NCBI GenBank assembly: GCA_023548195.1
Contig: JAJHZJ010000014.1
Location: forward strand, 19,417,718-19,481,717
Direction of reading: 5' to 3'
Length of the DNA: 64,000 nt
Source: Bettongia penicillata ogilbyi
Lineage: Eukaryota > Chordata > Mammalia > Diprotodontia > Potoroidae
Both the position numbers and the translations under genes were made by a program. Every line of letters begins with the position of its first letter. The first letter of the stretch is position 1. The notes under the pieces were generated by a model. It ran no database searches and was not told the origin of the DNA. It saw nothing but the letters and a program-made list of their open reading frames with translations. This document shows, piece after piece, positions 42,620 to 54,139 of the stretch.

Positions 42620-44980
42620 CCATATCACAACACTGCATTTATATGCTTTACAAGGCATTAAAGATTACATAAAACAGCTGAATCCAAGTAACAATAAGTT
42701 GTCATAATTTTCTGTCCTAATACCTAGAATTCTGACCTAGTCTAAGCTATACCAAAGGCCAATTTTTAATGACTGTTACCACTACAAGAGCCTAGTCTCA
42801 AAGTCAGAAAAAATGATAGCCATTCACTTTTTAAAAAAAGAAGAAAGAAGGAAGACTTGATTTTATCTGCTTCTGTAAAATCCCTCTACTTCAGATGAAG
42901 CAGACATCTTCTCTAAGACCACAGTAGCTCTCTAGTATGTTCAGTGGCTGTGACAGTTCAACCATGCAATTTTATAGCAGGCAGCAAACAAGGTAGAGAA
43001 TTTAGGGTTAAAAACTCAAGTGAAGTTTTGTCTTCTACAGTAATGAAAGCTGACTAAACGAGTAAATCAAACGGATCTCCTAACAAAATGAAAACAGCTG
43101 TTTGGCCTAAGTTGGTCTCTGATTTAGGTTAAAGAATTATTGCTCTAGTGTGGTTCAAGGTTTTTCTGTATTAGTGAAATAGGATATCATATGAAAATCA
43201 TCCAACTTTTTAATTTACTGTAGCATCAGAAATTCCACTGCATAAAAGAAATTCCAGAAACATAATCTTTTAAAAACTTACCTATAAACCTTTTCAAATA
43301 CCAATTGATTAAATCTTCTAAGACATAATTATACTATCCATAATTACATTATAGTAATAATCTTCAGTGTATATTTACTGAGAAAATATTTAAGATTTTA
43401 ACTCTTAAACACTGTTATTTTAATTTTACTGAAATGATATATGTCAATGTATTATACAATTGTAAAGACAATACCTTTTTTTTAAAGTATAGCTAATGAG
43501 TAATGATAATAGGATAACAACCCAACACTTGAATAACAACCTTCAATCTTTCTTTCGCCAAAGGTTATATATCATGATTCGCAAAACAAACCTATCAATA
43601 TATTATAAACGTCTTTGTTCAACTTTTGCACACTGAACTAGTGAAGGAAAAAAATTATTATGGGGAAGAGAATTCACATTAAAGGTCTGATTCTTGAGGA
43701 AGAGGCTTACAGTGGTAAATACTACTTTACAGAAAAATATACAAAATTCAATTTCAATATTTTGATGCTTCATTCTTGTAGTGTCTTTACTCCTATCATT
43801 CCTCTGGCTATGTAACAGTCAAACACTCTCATTTTTGGATAAGGAAACTGAGGAAATATCATATACTCAAAAGTTTCTAAATCTAGAAGAAAGCTACCAT
43901 CAAAAGTTTTGGCAATGCTCTTAATCAGACTGCTAATGTTTTTAAAGCAAATCTCTATTGCTTCTCTGGACTATTCTTTAATTGTTATGCTTAAAAATAA
44001 TTATGAGTATTTTCATGATAGGACACTTCCCATTAAATTCCATCAGATGAAGAAGTGTTACTGTTTAGATATTTGACTCAAATAAGACAAATAAAAATAG
44101 ATATGGATGATTCAGTTCAATAAAGAGGCAACCGTTTATCCATATCCAAAAATTAATATTTCAGGGAAAATTGGTTGGGTCTTGAAAGGCAAAGGAATGA
44201 TCCCAGATGGTCTTATTGTAACTAGTTGCTGGACACAGAGAACATTAGAAAAGTAAAAGTTATACATTTTATGATATCGAAAACTTTGCTTCATGACAAT
44301 TCATTTTCAGCTCCTATGTTCTTTGCATAGGACAAAATTGTTTGTGTTTTCATTTGAACTCACAAATTTGTCTTGTACAAATATACCAATTTAACATATA
44401 TTACAATAGTATTAGACTTTAGTGAAAGTTAAAAAAGAGAATCTTAATTTTCACTTTCAGACAGCTAATTCAAATCCTTCTTACTATAGATCTTTAAAAA
44501 TGATAGGGCAAAATAAAGCAGTCTACATTCTTCCCTGTCTGCTATTTGAGGAGGGTAACAGGGAAATGGTAACCATACTTTGTACGGTCACAGTGTTTTT
44601 CTTGTGAGCACATAGTACTTTGCTGAAATTGTATGAGTCTCTGCAAGACAGAAAATATATGGAATAAAAAGACTTTGTTACTGGTATAGAAGTAGGACAA
44701 AGGTTGCCAGTTCCAATCAACCCCTTTCAGGATTCCAAGTGAAGAGATGTTTGTATGGACCACATCTGGAGTTTCTATGGAGTTTCCAATATTTCTCCAT
44801 TGGAGTAGAAGGAATTAAATAATTGGGGGGGGGGGCGGTGTGGAGGAAGGGCGACTGGGTCTCACTATCTCTCCCTAGTTGAACATATAGTTTTTTTATG
44901 GGCTTGATATCACTACTCATTAACACAGGAGCTTGACCTGATTTGCTTTTTGACATGGACCAGTTTTCCTAGTAGCATGC
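42620..44980. other. Long repeat-poor block with no recognised feature
   Basis: About 2.4 kb without an assigned transposon, apart from short homopolymers and a G-run at 44825-44835. Small open frames exist but none has family features or exon-like boundaries. Confidence 0.35.
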
Positions 44981-45047
44981 TGGAAGGAGAAGGAAGAGGG
45001 GGAAAAAGGAGAAGGAGTTAAAGGAGGAGGAGGAGGACAAGAAGAAT
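44981..45047 (+). repeat. Purine-rich GGA/GAA tract
   Basis: GGAGAAGG and AGGAGG units. Confidence 0.85.
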
Positions 45048-45189
45048 GAACAATACACTTTCAAATTTAATGCGCATTGTTAACATTTTCTCTATTAGTT
45101 TCTGGATGGAGAACAAACAACAAATTGAAGTGACTTGTAGTGTTTATTGATTTCTGGGTTGTAAATATTTACAATGAAAATTTTAAAAC

Positions 45190-45358
45190 TGCTAGCCAGT
45201 CCTAGACAGCTCCAGCACATCCCTGGGTTTGCCCCTCCTGAGGTAGCCTGGTGGTCTTAACACTCAGCTTAGCCCACTATAGTTCAAAACTCCCAAGCTC
45301 AAGCAATCCATCAGTCTCAACCATCTGGATATTACAGGATTGCACCGCCACACCTGGT
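45190..45358 (-). pseudogene. 7SL (SRP) RNA retropseudogene with internal deletion
   Basis: Read on the minus strand from 45358: CCAGGTGTGGCGGTGCAATC corresponds to the 7SL 5' Alu domain (G-C-C-G-G-G-C-G-C-G-G-T-G-G-C-G), then CCTGTAATATCCAG, TTGAGACTGATGGATTGCTT and GAGCTTGGGAGTTTTGAACT, then TAGTGGGCTAAGC. About 50-60 bases of the S domain are missing, after which GACCACCAGGCTACCTCAGG and AGGGGCAAACCCAGG match the region near the SRP54/SRP19-binding helices. The 3' Alu-domain strand is lost. SRP RNA is the scaffold of the signal recognition particle. This copy cannot fold properly and is a dead Pol III or LINE-borne derivative. Confidence 0.8.
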
Positions 45359-45364
45359 TGAAAG

Positions 45365-46155
45365 CTATTTTCTAACTTTCATAGTTGCAAGATGAGGCAT
45401 AAATTATGGAATGAAAAAATAGACAGATATTTTAGAACTTCTCAAATTAGTTGACTAGGTGCAGCTGGCATCCACATCACCAAAAAAGGTTGGAACAGTC
45501 ATGAGTTAAAAGAGTTAATTAAGCTCTTTTAATTAAAGAGGCCTCATAGCAGGTAAAGATCAGTAGTTGGGAAGGAAAAGTATTTCAGCGGAGATATCTG
45601 TCAGAGAACAGCTCAGCCAAGAGAACAGAGAGGGACAGAACTGTAGCTAACTTGAGGAAACAGTTTAAAGCCTAGTAACAGGACTAGCAGTCAGCAACAG
45701 TGTCACAGGGAAGCATACAGCATCTGAAGCAAAGAAGTGTTTCAATGGATATACAACAGTAGAATCAGGAATCACCCTGAAGCAGGAGTCCCAGATACCC
45801 ATGATGCCCACTCTCTGCTTGCTCCCTGGGCATACATGTTCCTTGGCTATATGACAAAACCTCCCCCTCCTTGCAGATTTGCTTCTTTGCCAGCAAGATG
45901 TCTCAATTGCCATCTCACCATGAAATTTGCCTTAAAATCTAGGACCTTTGCAGTGTGTTCCAGTCTGGTCATTTTGGCCCCCTTCTCCCATTGGTGAATT
46001 CCTCTTGGGGCATTGATTTTGGGGAGGGACCCACATCAGACAATTTTTTTTCTCCTCCTGGGTCTGCTTTTGACTTTCCAAACTTTGACAACCATTTCCT
46101 TCTACATGTATCTTTACTCCCCACTGCTCTTCCCAACTTGCTCCTTGCTTTTTAG
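45365..46155. other. No recognised feature
   Basis: The part from about 45780 to 46150 has a repeat-like, pyrimidine-rich character and leads into an L2-like end, but I could not assign it. Confidence 0.35.
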
Positions 46156-46159
46156 CTAC

Positions 46160-46315
46160 TTGTTATGTGTTACCTTTTCCCTGTTGGAATGTTAGCCTCT
46201 TGAAGGCAGGTACTGTGTTTTAGCTTTAGCTTGTATTTGTATCCCAAGTACCTACCACAAGACCTGGCATAATATGCAGTCAACAAATGCTCACTGCCTT
46301 GTTGCCTTATATTTA
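46160..46315 (+). mobile_element. L2-type 3' end
   Basis: GTTAGCCTCTTGAAGGCAGG, TTGTATTTGTATCCCAAGTA and ACCTGGCATAATATGCAGTC are the standard L2 3' ending in plus orientation. Confidence 0.62.
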
Positions 46316-46755
46316 TCTATCCCTTTCCCATTGACAGTGTCATAATCATTCAATCTACAATATTTCTTTTAAAATAGAGAAAAGTATAAAATTTAGTATC
46401 TTAGTAAATTTTCAATCATCTTAATCAAAGGAAGTAAGATGAAATCCTTTGTGACTGAAATTCCTATTTTACAATAAGGGGGATAGTAGACAAGAGAAAT
46501 GGAAGCTCATACATGTATTTTTGCACTAAGTTAGTGAAAAACCTCACAAGGCCTTCTAATATAGGAATGTGGAGCTTAACTAAACTCTAATTCCCTGAGC
46601 AAGATTAGTGGGAGTGGGATGAATAAAGTAGGTGGTGATTCCAAGTGAAGATTTCCTTGCCCTCATGAGATACTTAGACCTAGAAGTTCATGCCTGAAAT
46701 CCCTATAGCTCAGTAAAAGCCTTACACAACCACATTAAGATGTTAACAGAATTCA
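46316..46755. other. No recognised feature
   Basis: Unassigned. Confidence 0.35.
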
Positions 46756-46759
46756 TAGA

Positions 46760-47430
46760 TTTATAACCTTTTAGTATTAAAAGGTCTTAGTGGTCATATA
46801 GCTCAGTTTCCTGTTTAACCAAGCTGGTCATCAAATCTATACTTGAACACTCTTAGGTGCATTCACTATCTTACAAGATCGTCTGTTCTATTTTTGGATA
46901 CCTCAAGTAGTCTAATGAGGATAATTCTTATTGATAATATTATTCTTCCTACTGATCTACTTTCCTATAGATTTTACCCACTAGCCACTCAGAATCGCCA
47001 CAGAAAAAATATAATTAATCTTTCCTGTGACGTCCTTTCAAATATTTGAGGAAAACTATCATGGACTCCCTATTCTTTTGCCCAGAGAGAACAACCCTAT
47101 GTACCTCCAATATTCCTCATATTATATGACATCCAGCTCCTTTATTTCAGTCACTTCACTATGGGTGCATTACATTTTGTAAACATCCTTTATAAGATGT
47201 GGTGCTTAGAACAATCTCCAAACTCCATATGTGTCTGATCAGCCCAGAGTACGGTGCAACTAGCAGCTCCTTTGTCCTGGGGATTAAGCTTCTATTAATG
47301 TCATTTAAAGTTGTAGGAATATTTCATGAATATCTTTTACATCACACATCACCTATTCTATATTTAGCTGATTGTCTAATTTTTAATTATTCAGATGATA
47401 ATAAACATGATCCTTTCCATATACAAAGAA
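46760..47430 (-). mobile_element. CR1/L3-clade LINE fragment, minus strand
   Basis: Reverse-complement landmarks of the CR1/L3 ORF2 end in order: GTCCTTTCAAATATTTGAGG near 47031, AAACTATCATGGACTCCCTA, GATGTGGTGCTTAGAACAAT near 47196, TCTGATCAGCCCAGAGTACG near 47235, and AGCTTCTATTAATGTCATTT. It extends farther into the coding region than the plus-strand copy at 14540-15050. Strongly diverged, no frame. Confidence 0.8.
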
Positions 47431-47629
47431 AAGAAAAAGATTGAAAATGAAACTCTAAATCTACATTACGTTTAGTTTCTTTCATTTTTCAAAGTACATA
47501 GGCAAACCAACACATTAGTTTCAATGCTATCTTCCTTGTCTGTGCCTCCCTCTGAACCCTCTGGTTTTTGTTTTGGTACATTCCTTTAATGGTTCACTGA
47601 GACTTTTTCATTTTTTTCTCTTTTCTTAC

Positions 47630-47765
47630 ATCACTATCACAAGTCCCCCTTGCCCCTAATTTTCCCCCAACCACTCATACAACTCAATTTTTAAAGCTTC
47701 CCTTTCAAAAGCAAGCATAGACAAGCAAAACATATCTACACATTGGCCATATATGAAACTGTATC
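47630..47765 (-). mobile_element. L1 3' UTR fragment
   Basis: CAAGCATAGACAAGCAAAAC and ACACATTGGCCATATATGAA are the reverse complement of an old L1 3' UTR type. Short and diverged. Confidence 0.5.
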
Positions 47766-48357
47766 ACCGGGGAGGATTCTTTTTGTAAGAGTGAGAGGGA
47801 GTAATTGGTGGGTGGCAATAATGTCGAACAACAAAAAATTTCATCAATAAGAGTTTATTGAGAAGACTTCCTTTTTGGAGACCCTGACCTATCTTTTTTT
47901 GAACGCTGAAATATACCTTCATAAAGCTTATTATATTCACTGTATGTCTGATTATACCCGGCATTTTCTTCCTTAGCTATCATGAAACCTTAGCTACTAT
48001 AAAACCTTGGCATTTTAATGACTCAGTGAAAAATCCCAACTTTTGGAAATCAACATTATTTCAGTGATGCTATTTGGATCCAAAACATGTAATACCAAAG
48101 TTGCTTAAGAATTAAAGTTTTAAAACACTTGAGGGGCAATGGAAAAGATCATATTGAGTGTGTGAAGGATGCAACATATTACCAGTAAAGAGCTGTGTGG
48201 AACTACTACAAAAAATGACATCAGAGATATATATGTTAGAAAAGAACATGAGATGGTAATATAAAGAGTTAGCGATAATGGATTAATAGTCAACATCTTT
48301 CATTGCTATACACATAAGTTTGAGAAACTTTTCTTGATAATTTATTTACAATTCAAT
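47766..48357. other. No recognised feature
   Basis: Unassigned AT-rich sequence. Confidence 0.35.
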
Positions 48358-48431
48358 TTCCTTCCTTCCTGCTTTCTTTCCTTCTTTATTTCTTTCCTTT
48401 TTTTCTTACTTCCTTTCCTCTTTTCTTTCTT
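48358..48431 (-). repeat. Pyrimidine CTTT/CCTT simple repeat
   Basis: Nearly pure pyrimidine strand of CTTT, TTCC and TTTC units. Confidence 0.88.
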
Positions 48432-51015
48432 AGCAACTTGTCAGCTTAGAGAAGAGTTTACCAAGTGACATTTTGATGTCCGAAAAGGGTCAATTTCCTG
48501 AGTAAAGCATAATATATAGCATATAACATGGTTTTACTCAGATTGGTCCAACATAGGGTTAGGTCCAACTAAAACCACATGAGTTTCTTGGTCACTAACG
48601 GCTACTGTCGCATTATACTCAGACACTTTTTCAATTCAGTCTCTGGTTGAGTCTCTAAATTCCCCTAGTCACCACTCCCTCGGGCTCTCTAAATTTCCAG
48701 GAGTGGATTACACAAACTGATTAATGGTGGAAGGCCGAGTGCATGCTGATGTCAGTATACAGAGCATCCTGTATATCAATGACAAATATACCCATATGCA
48801 TTGACTGACCTGTTCTCCTTCGCAGGGATAATATATTCATCCCAGAGTGCAGTCAGCCATCTGCTATTTATTTTATTTTCTTTAGCCATTATTTTCTGCA
48901 CTTTTTTAAAAGCCAAGATGCAGGTAAAAAGAGGTAAAAAAAAGCAAAGGGGAGTTACTGTTGTTGGACACAGAGATGGGGAGTACAGTTCCCTGGGGGG
49001 AAAGCACTAAGCTCTGTAGAAAGGGTCTAATTGCAGCCCTGAATACTTAAACCTCTGTCTAATGGAAATGTTTGGGACAGACCCAATCATAACCAGCTAA
49101 GACTAGACCCCTGCGGTGGGAAGTGTAAAGCTGGGAAATTGTGAGTATCCTTAATAGTAGCACTGTAAGAAACTGATACACTGAAAGCCCAGGAAAAGAC
49201 TGGGCTATGAATTTTGTTTGGTTAAGTGACTCATAAAGAGACAACCACCTGATTTCATACATGTGTTTTTGGCAGTCAACAAGCTTGCTAAATTAGCCAT
49301 GGTTCTATTTTTAGTTGCTTTCTTTCTCTGCCTAAAATACAATATATCTGTATAGTTTTATAACCATGTCCAACAAGAGCTTAGAAAAATAGGAATTTGA
49401 TCTCTCTCTCTCACACATGGGGTAAAATTTAGAATTGTGCCTTTTTTGAGTGCCTGAACCAATGAAACAATTTTTTTTAATATTCTGACCTTGCTTTAAG
49501 TTGGGTTTTTTTTAAAGCTATAATGGATTGTTTAACTTAATGTGTTTTAGATTGCTGATAAGTGCCAATTATTAAAAGCATAACTCCAAGTATTCTCAGC
49601 TTATTTATACTATAAACTATTATAGTCCATGTTATTATAGGGTAATAAAGGAATAAGGAATCCTTTTTTCTTTCCTTTTGGAGGAACTGAAGTATCTTCT
49701 CTCTGGAGAATTTCAGTGTTTATCCCAGGAACTTTGGTCAAGCTGGTGTTTGACCTTTGACAGGGAATTTGCTATTCCCGATGAGGCCAACCTGAGACAA
49801 TAAGCTGCTTTATAGTTGTTAGCCAGATCAATGTGTTTCTCCAAGGAAGACCTCAAGCTGAAAAGCCAACATGCCTGACAACCACAGCTAAGATACTGAG
49901 AGCCCAAGCGCTAGACACTGGGAAACAAATGGAAAAGCATACATGGCCACATCTGGAATCTTAATGGGCCACCAATGGTTCTCAGCTAAAGGAATAATTA
50001 CCAGTGTTATTTTATCATCCCTTGTGCTTAACTTAGCTGTTTATATACAGCAGTAAATGATTTTTTAAAAACATATTTGGGTCATTATGTCATATACCAC
50101 CAGCAAGTAAGATTGTTTTATTGAGCTTGATACTACTTCTGTATTCATTCTTATTAGACAAATGAGTGAAGTTTTTAAAAGTGAAAGTAAGGGGGTTTTA
50201 TGGCCAGAACTCCCAACTCACTAGTAACATTCGCAATAGTGTTTTTCTACAAGTCACATTTGCCCAGCCAACACTAACACCAAATACTAACAGAAAGCAA
50301 AACAACTTTCAACCAACAGGAAATGCCAGAGATTGTTTTTAAAGCTTTTCTCTTGTGCCAAGTTGGAATCTTCTGCCAGGTCTGTGCTGACACTTAAGAA
50401 GCAACTGCTGGTCAAAAAGAGAGCAAAACATGAAATGAAGAACAGTTTTTCACTTTAACTCCCCAACAGGTACTAATTCAATATATGACGGGATGCGAGA
50501 GAAGGAAAAATTGAGACTTTTTTTATAATGCAGGCAGTTTTGAAATATACCTGTACTGTTAATCTCCTAAATACCTAGAACTTCCTTCCAATATGGATAA
50601 ATATACCAGCTCCAAGATCTGATTTTTTAAAGTCTCTGTCTCAAACGCTTCCTTCTAACTCATTTTCGTCTGATTTCTTTATACTTCTTTCTCTTCCTTC
50701 TACCTGAATTCCTTCCTCCATTTACTCTAACTTCAATAATATCTGTTCACATTTTCCCATATGGAAACTTTTCTAAGAAGATTACAAAAATGAACAAAAT
50801 TAAGGATTTCATACATTAAAAAAGAAAACCAGATGGTCAAATGTATGTCAAGTCTAGTCCACCTACCATGAGATTGAGCTATTGTGTGAATGTTTAATTT
50901 CCTAAGCAGGAGATGCTAACCTTCCTGTTTATTTAGGAAGTCCCTGTGAGTGGTTTACAGATGGCCTGGAAAAAACATTTAAAAAGATGTTTTCTATACT
51001 CCTTTCTATTTCATG
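48432..51015. other. Long repeat-poor block with no recognised feature
   Basis: About 2.6 kb. No transposon landmark was found. The stretch from 49700 to 50420 has balanced composition and few low-complexity runs, so it is a reasonable candidate for conserved non-coding DNA, but this cannot be shown from one sequence. Confidence 0.35.
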
Positions 51016-51017
51016 AC

Positions 51018-51190
51018 AGATAGTCTGGTATAATGGTTAAAGTACTTGATTTGGACTCAGCAAGACCTGAATTCAAATCCTACTAGTAATGTGATCCTGA
51101 GCAAGTCACTTAATCTACCTGAGCCTCCCTGAGTCTGCCTGAGTCTTCTCAGCTGTAAAATGAAGCTGCTGGACCTTCCTTACTGAATAT
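51018..51190 (+). mobile_element. tRNA-derived core-SINE
   Basis: A-box region TAGTCTGGTATAATGGTTAA, head TTGGACTCAGCAAGACCTGA, B box GAATTCAAATCC, core TGATCCTGAGCAAGTCACTT, with a local CCTGAG duplication, ending CAGCTGTAAAATGAAGCTG. Confidence 0.78.
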
Positions 51191-51331
51191 TCTATAACCT
51201 ATAGTGAATACTACATATAATCCTGGGGAGTGGGGCCAAAATAATCCTCATATAAAAGATGGGAAAGTGTCGGTGATTAGGAGTTGAGGAAATTTGCTTC
51301 AATACTCACACCCACATTCATGAACCTTTAC

Positions 51332-51424
51332 CAAAGTGTTTAGTTTTTCTTTCCCATCAGAAGATAAAATTAATCCAAAACAAAGATTTTTAATGAAATA
51401 GCACAATAAGAAAAGTAGAAGGTC
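51332..51424 (+). repeat. Inverted repeat, arm 1 (93 bases)
   Basis: TTTCCCATCAGAAGATAAAA and AATGAAATAGCACAATAAGA are found as near-exact reverse complement at 52265-52357. Identity over about 80 aligned bases is about 90 percent, with one indel. The arm is followed at 51425 by a minus-strand tRNA-SINE head. The sequence flanking the arms is far less alike than the arms themselves. Confidence 0.85.
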
Positions 51425-51475
51425 TTCCCAACTCCAGGCCCAGGTGTTACCTATTGTACTACCTGTCCGCCTCTG
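51425..51475 (-). mobile_element. tRNA-SINE head fragment
   Basis: Minus-strand reading gives GAGGCGGACAGGTAGTACAA and GGGCCTGGAGTTGGGAAGAC, a tRNA-derived SINE head. It directly joins arm 1 of the inverted repeat. Confidence 0.6.
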
Positions 51476-51632
51476 GTTGCCAACATTTTGAATCTATCAC
51501 ACCTTTAAAAAATAAAAAGCTAGCTATACATAATTGGGAGCTATAGTTTCATGAACAATCCTGTTTTTTCTATACTACTCTGTGTATGGAAATACACATT
51601 TTTCTTTGTATTTGTGGAGTGCAGAAAAAAAA

Positions 51633-51657
51633 GGTTTTTTTTTTTAAAAAAAAAACC
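51633..51657. repeat. GG-T11-A10-CC palindrome
   Basis: Two G, eleven T, ten A and then C make an almost perfect homopolymer palindrome. Likely a replication-slippage product. Confidence 0.8.
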
Positions 51658-52162
51658 CACTATCCTCTTATGCTAACAGCAATCCTTATACTATGCTCTA
51701 AGATTCCCTACCGATACACATTTTCTTACTGCAATCTCTTCCATCCTCTGACCTTTTCCAAATCTTTTCTCCTCCTTCTCCCCAGCCACCCATTTCCATG
51801 AAGATGATGCTATTGTTACCCAAACAGACAATTCAAGGTAAGAGTTCCTGATGTTTCAAACCATTCTCCACTCAGGACACCCAGTACCAACATCAACAGC
51901 TAGAAGCAGCTGCTCAAGAATCCCTCAAGTTAGACTTAAGGATGGATACCAGTGGGATAGGGGTACATTGACAGAAGAGGAATCTCAGCCCTGGGAAATG
52001 CATACTAGGAGAAAGTCAGAGAAAAGTGTTTGAGAATCTGATCTAGGACTTTTATAAAAAAGCATCTTTCCAGTTTATATGTGGGGGTATTTATGATGAT
52101 AATAATGATAATTATTTTAAATACAGTGTGTAACAGGAAAAAATTAACATCAATACTGAGTC

Positions 52163-52262
52163 TAGAGGCAGTGAGGTATGGTAGCAAAAAACAAAATAGA
52201 CTTGGAGTCAGAAGAGATGAGTTTGAGATGTGAATCTACCAGCTATGGATGGCCAACCACTT
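52163..52262 (+). mobile_element. tRNA-SINE head and partial core
   Basis: GAGGCAGTGAGGTATGGTAG, ACTTGGAGTCAGAAGAGATG and CAGCTATGGATGGCC with CCACTTTGATCTTC follow the SINE head and core order but are degraded. Directly joins arm 2 of the inverted repeat. Confidence 0.55.
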
Positions 52263-52264
52263 TG

Positions 52265-52357
52265 ATCTTCTACTGTTCTTATTGTGCTATTTCATTAAAA
52301 ATATTTGTTTAAATTAATTTTATCTTCTGATGGGTAAGAAAAACTAACTAACTTTGC
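52265..52357 (-). repeat. Inverted repeat, arm 2 (93 bases)
   Basis: Reverse complement of arm 1. TCTTATTGTGCTATTTCATT and TTTTATCTTCTGATGGGTAA lie here on the plus strand. The arms are about 840 bases apart, so a transcript crossing both could fold back. Confidence 0.85.
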
Positions 52358-53480
52358 CTCACCTATAAAAAGTCAGTTTGATCCAAAAAACAAGTTGAGA
52401 ATTTTAAAAGCGCAAGACACTGGCAATATGTACCCAAAAAGGAAGTAGTCTCTAAAGAGCTTATATTGAGGAGGGGAGGAAGTCACCCATGGAATGACCT
52501 ATCTACTTTACAGGGTGGTTGCGAGGAAAGTATTTTCTAAACTTAAAAGCACTATAGACTACATACAGATGAACTATTATATTAATTATCATAGAATTTA
52601 GAGAACTAAAACAAGTGAGAAAGAACCTAAAAACTTAGTTCACTATAAAAAAGCAATAACTACAGTAATTTAAGCAAATTGTTTGCCATTCATGCCTAAC
52701 TACCATACTGATCATTATATATTATTAAATATTTTCATTTTTCATAGTTTTCTCTATGGCTTTCTACTCAAAACTTTTAAAAGCAGAGGAACCACTGTTG
52801 GTGTTCACAAGACAAAAAAACTATCTTTACTTGTCTTAAAACACATTTTGAGCTACACTGTGCTAACATTAATCTATCAGCTTACAATATTTTGAAAGCT
52901 TGAGATAGAATGAAACAAACCAAAAAAGTGTTTTAAGTAATTTTGGTAGAACTCTGACAAAATGGAGATATCTCCATAAAAGTCTCATTCTAATGCCATA
53001 TCATAGCATTGAAATGACACCAACTTGTCAAATGCTATTCCAATGAGGAGCAAGTTCTGGAATATTCTTCCAAAATGGAAAAGCTTCTAGTACAAATATA
53101 CTAAATGTCTATCATCAGAGAACTGGCCTATCTAAATTTAGTGATGCTTATCCCAAGAGGGCTGGCCAGCAGATTAATAATTATTAAGATAATAACATTT
53201 TACTTTTTGGCAAAGCAGCTCACAAAGACCATTTACTAGGACAGAGAAGGTTGTGAGATAAATCAGCAGAGGAAATACCCAGCAGAGAAAATCATAAAAC
53301 CTTTATATACCTATCCCTGCTTTGTGTGTCTTTACTTGATTGTAGGTGTTAAGAGCAACAAGTCTGAAATAGACACATCCAGATATTGAGGTCATCTTCT
53401 GAGTTCGAGGGTACTAGGGATTCTATTTCGTCAGTTGGTGTGGAAACAACTCTCTACATCCACTACAGTATTTCTTAGAA
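52358..53480. other. No recognised feature
   Basis: About 1.1 kb unassigned. Confidence 0.35.
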
Positions 53481-53489
53481 AAGTTTATC

Positions 53490-53560
53490 ACCACCTGGAA
53501 GATGCTTGACACATAGTAAGTGTTACATAAATGTAAGCTATTTTTATTATGAGGACACCT
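53490..53560 (+). mobile_element. L2/MIR-type tail stub
   Basis: TTGACACATAGTAAGTGTTA and CATAAATGTAAGCTATTTTT are a core-SINE or L2 ending. Too short to resolve. Confidence 0.42.
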
Positions 53561-53989
53561 CCTGGCTTGGCAAAAGACATGAATTTGTAGGAAATTATTT
53601 GGACAGTGTAAAGGAGATATAAAACTAAATATCTATTCAGCAGTCCTGCAAATTGCTTTGTAATCTGCTTTTTATGTCAATCTCTCAGGAAAGTGTAATA
53701 ATAACTATGTTACTGTATCCTATTTTAAGACTTTGTTAATTCACACTATGAATTATTTTGTATTTGTTAGAGCTCCTTTCATGTGGAAGAAAAATAGTTG
53801 TCCCATACCTGATTTAAATTGTACGTTCAGTTTCTTTCTATTTTAAAGAAACACTAGAAATGAGCCAAAACCTAAACTTCAAGTAAAGTTCCCCAGGGCT
53901 CCAGAGTTGGGTTTACAGAGCCAAAAAGTGTGAGAAACGAGCCTAAATATTTATTTCCTAAAATCTTAACATATTTTGGGTTATGTTTT

Positions 53990-54139
53990 GACAGTACCAT
54001 GAACTATGAATCCCTTCTCAGAATAATATTTCCAAATGCATGAAACAAAATATATAGGACTACAAAGGGAAAAATATATTGAAATGTAGTTAGCAAATAT
54101 TTTTTAAAAGCTCACAAATTTCAGGTTGAGAACCCCTGT
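53990..54139 (-). mobile_element. Non-autonomous hAT (Charlie-type) relic
   Basis: The right end GGTTGAGAACCCCTG is the reverse complement of the hAT-Charlie terminus CAGGGGTTCTCAACC. Inner text (ATATTGAAATGTAGTTAGCA, TTCTCAGAATAATATTTCCA) agrees with a widespread mammalian non-autonomous element that I remember but will not name. The left terminus is lost. Confidence 0.65.
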
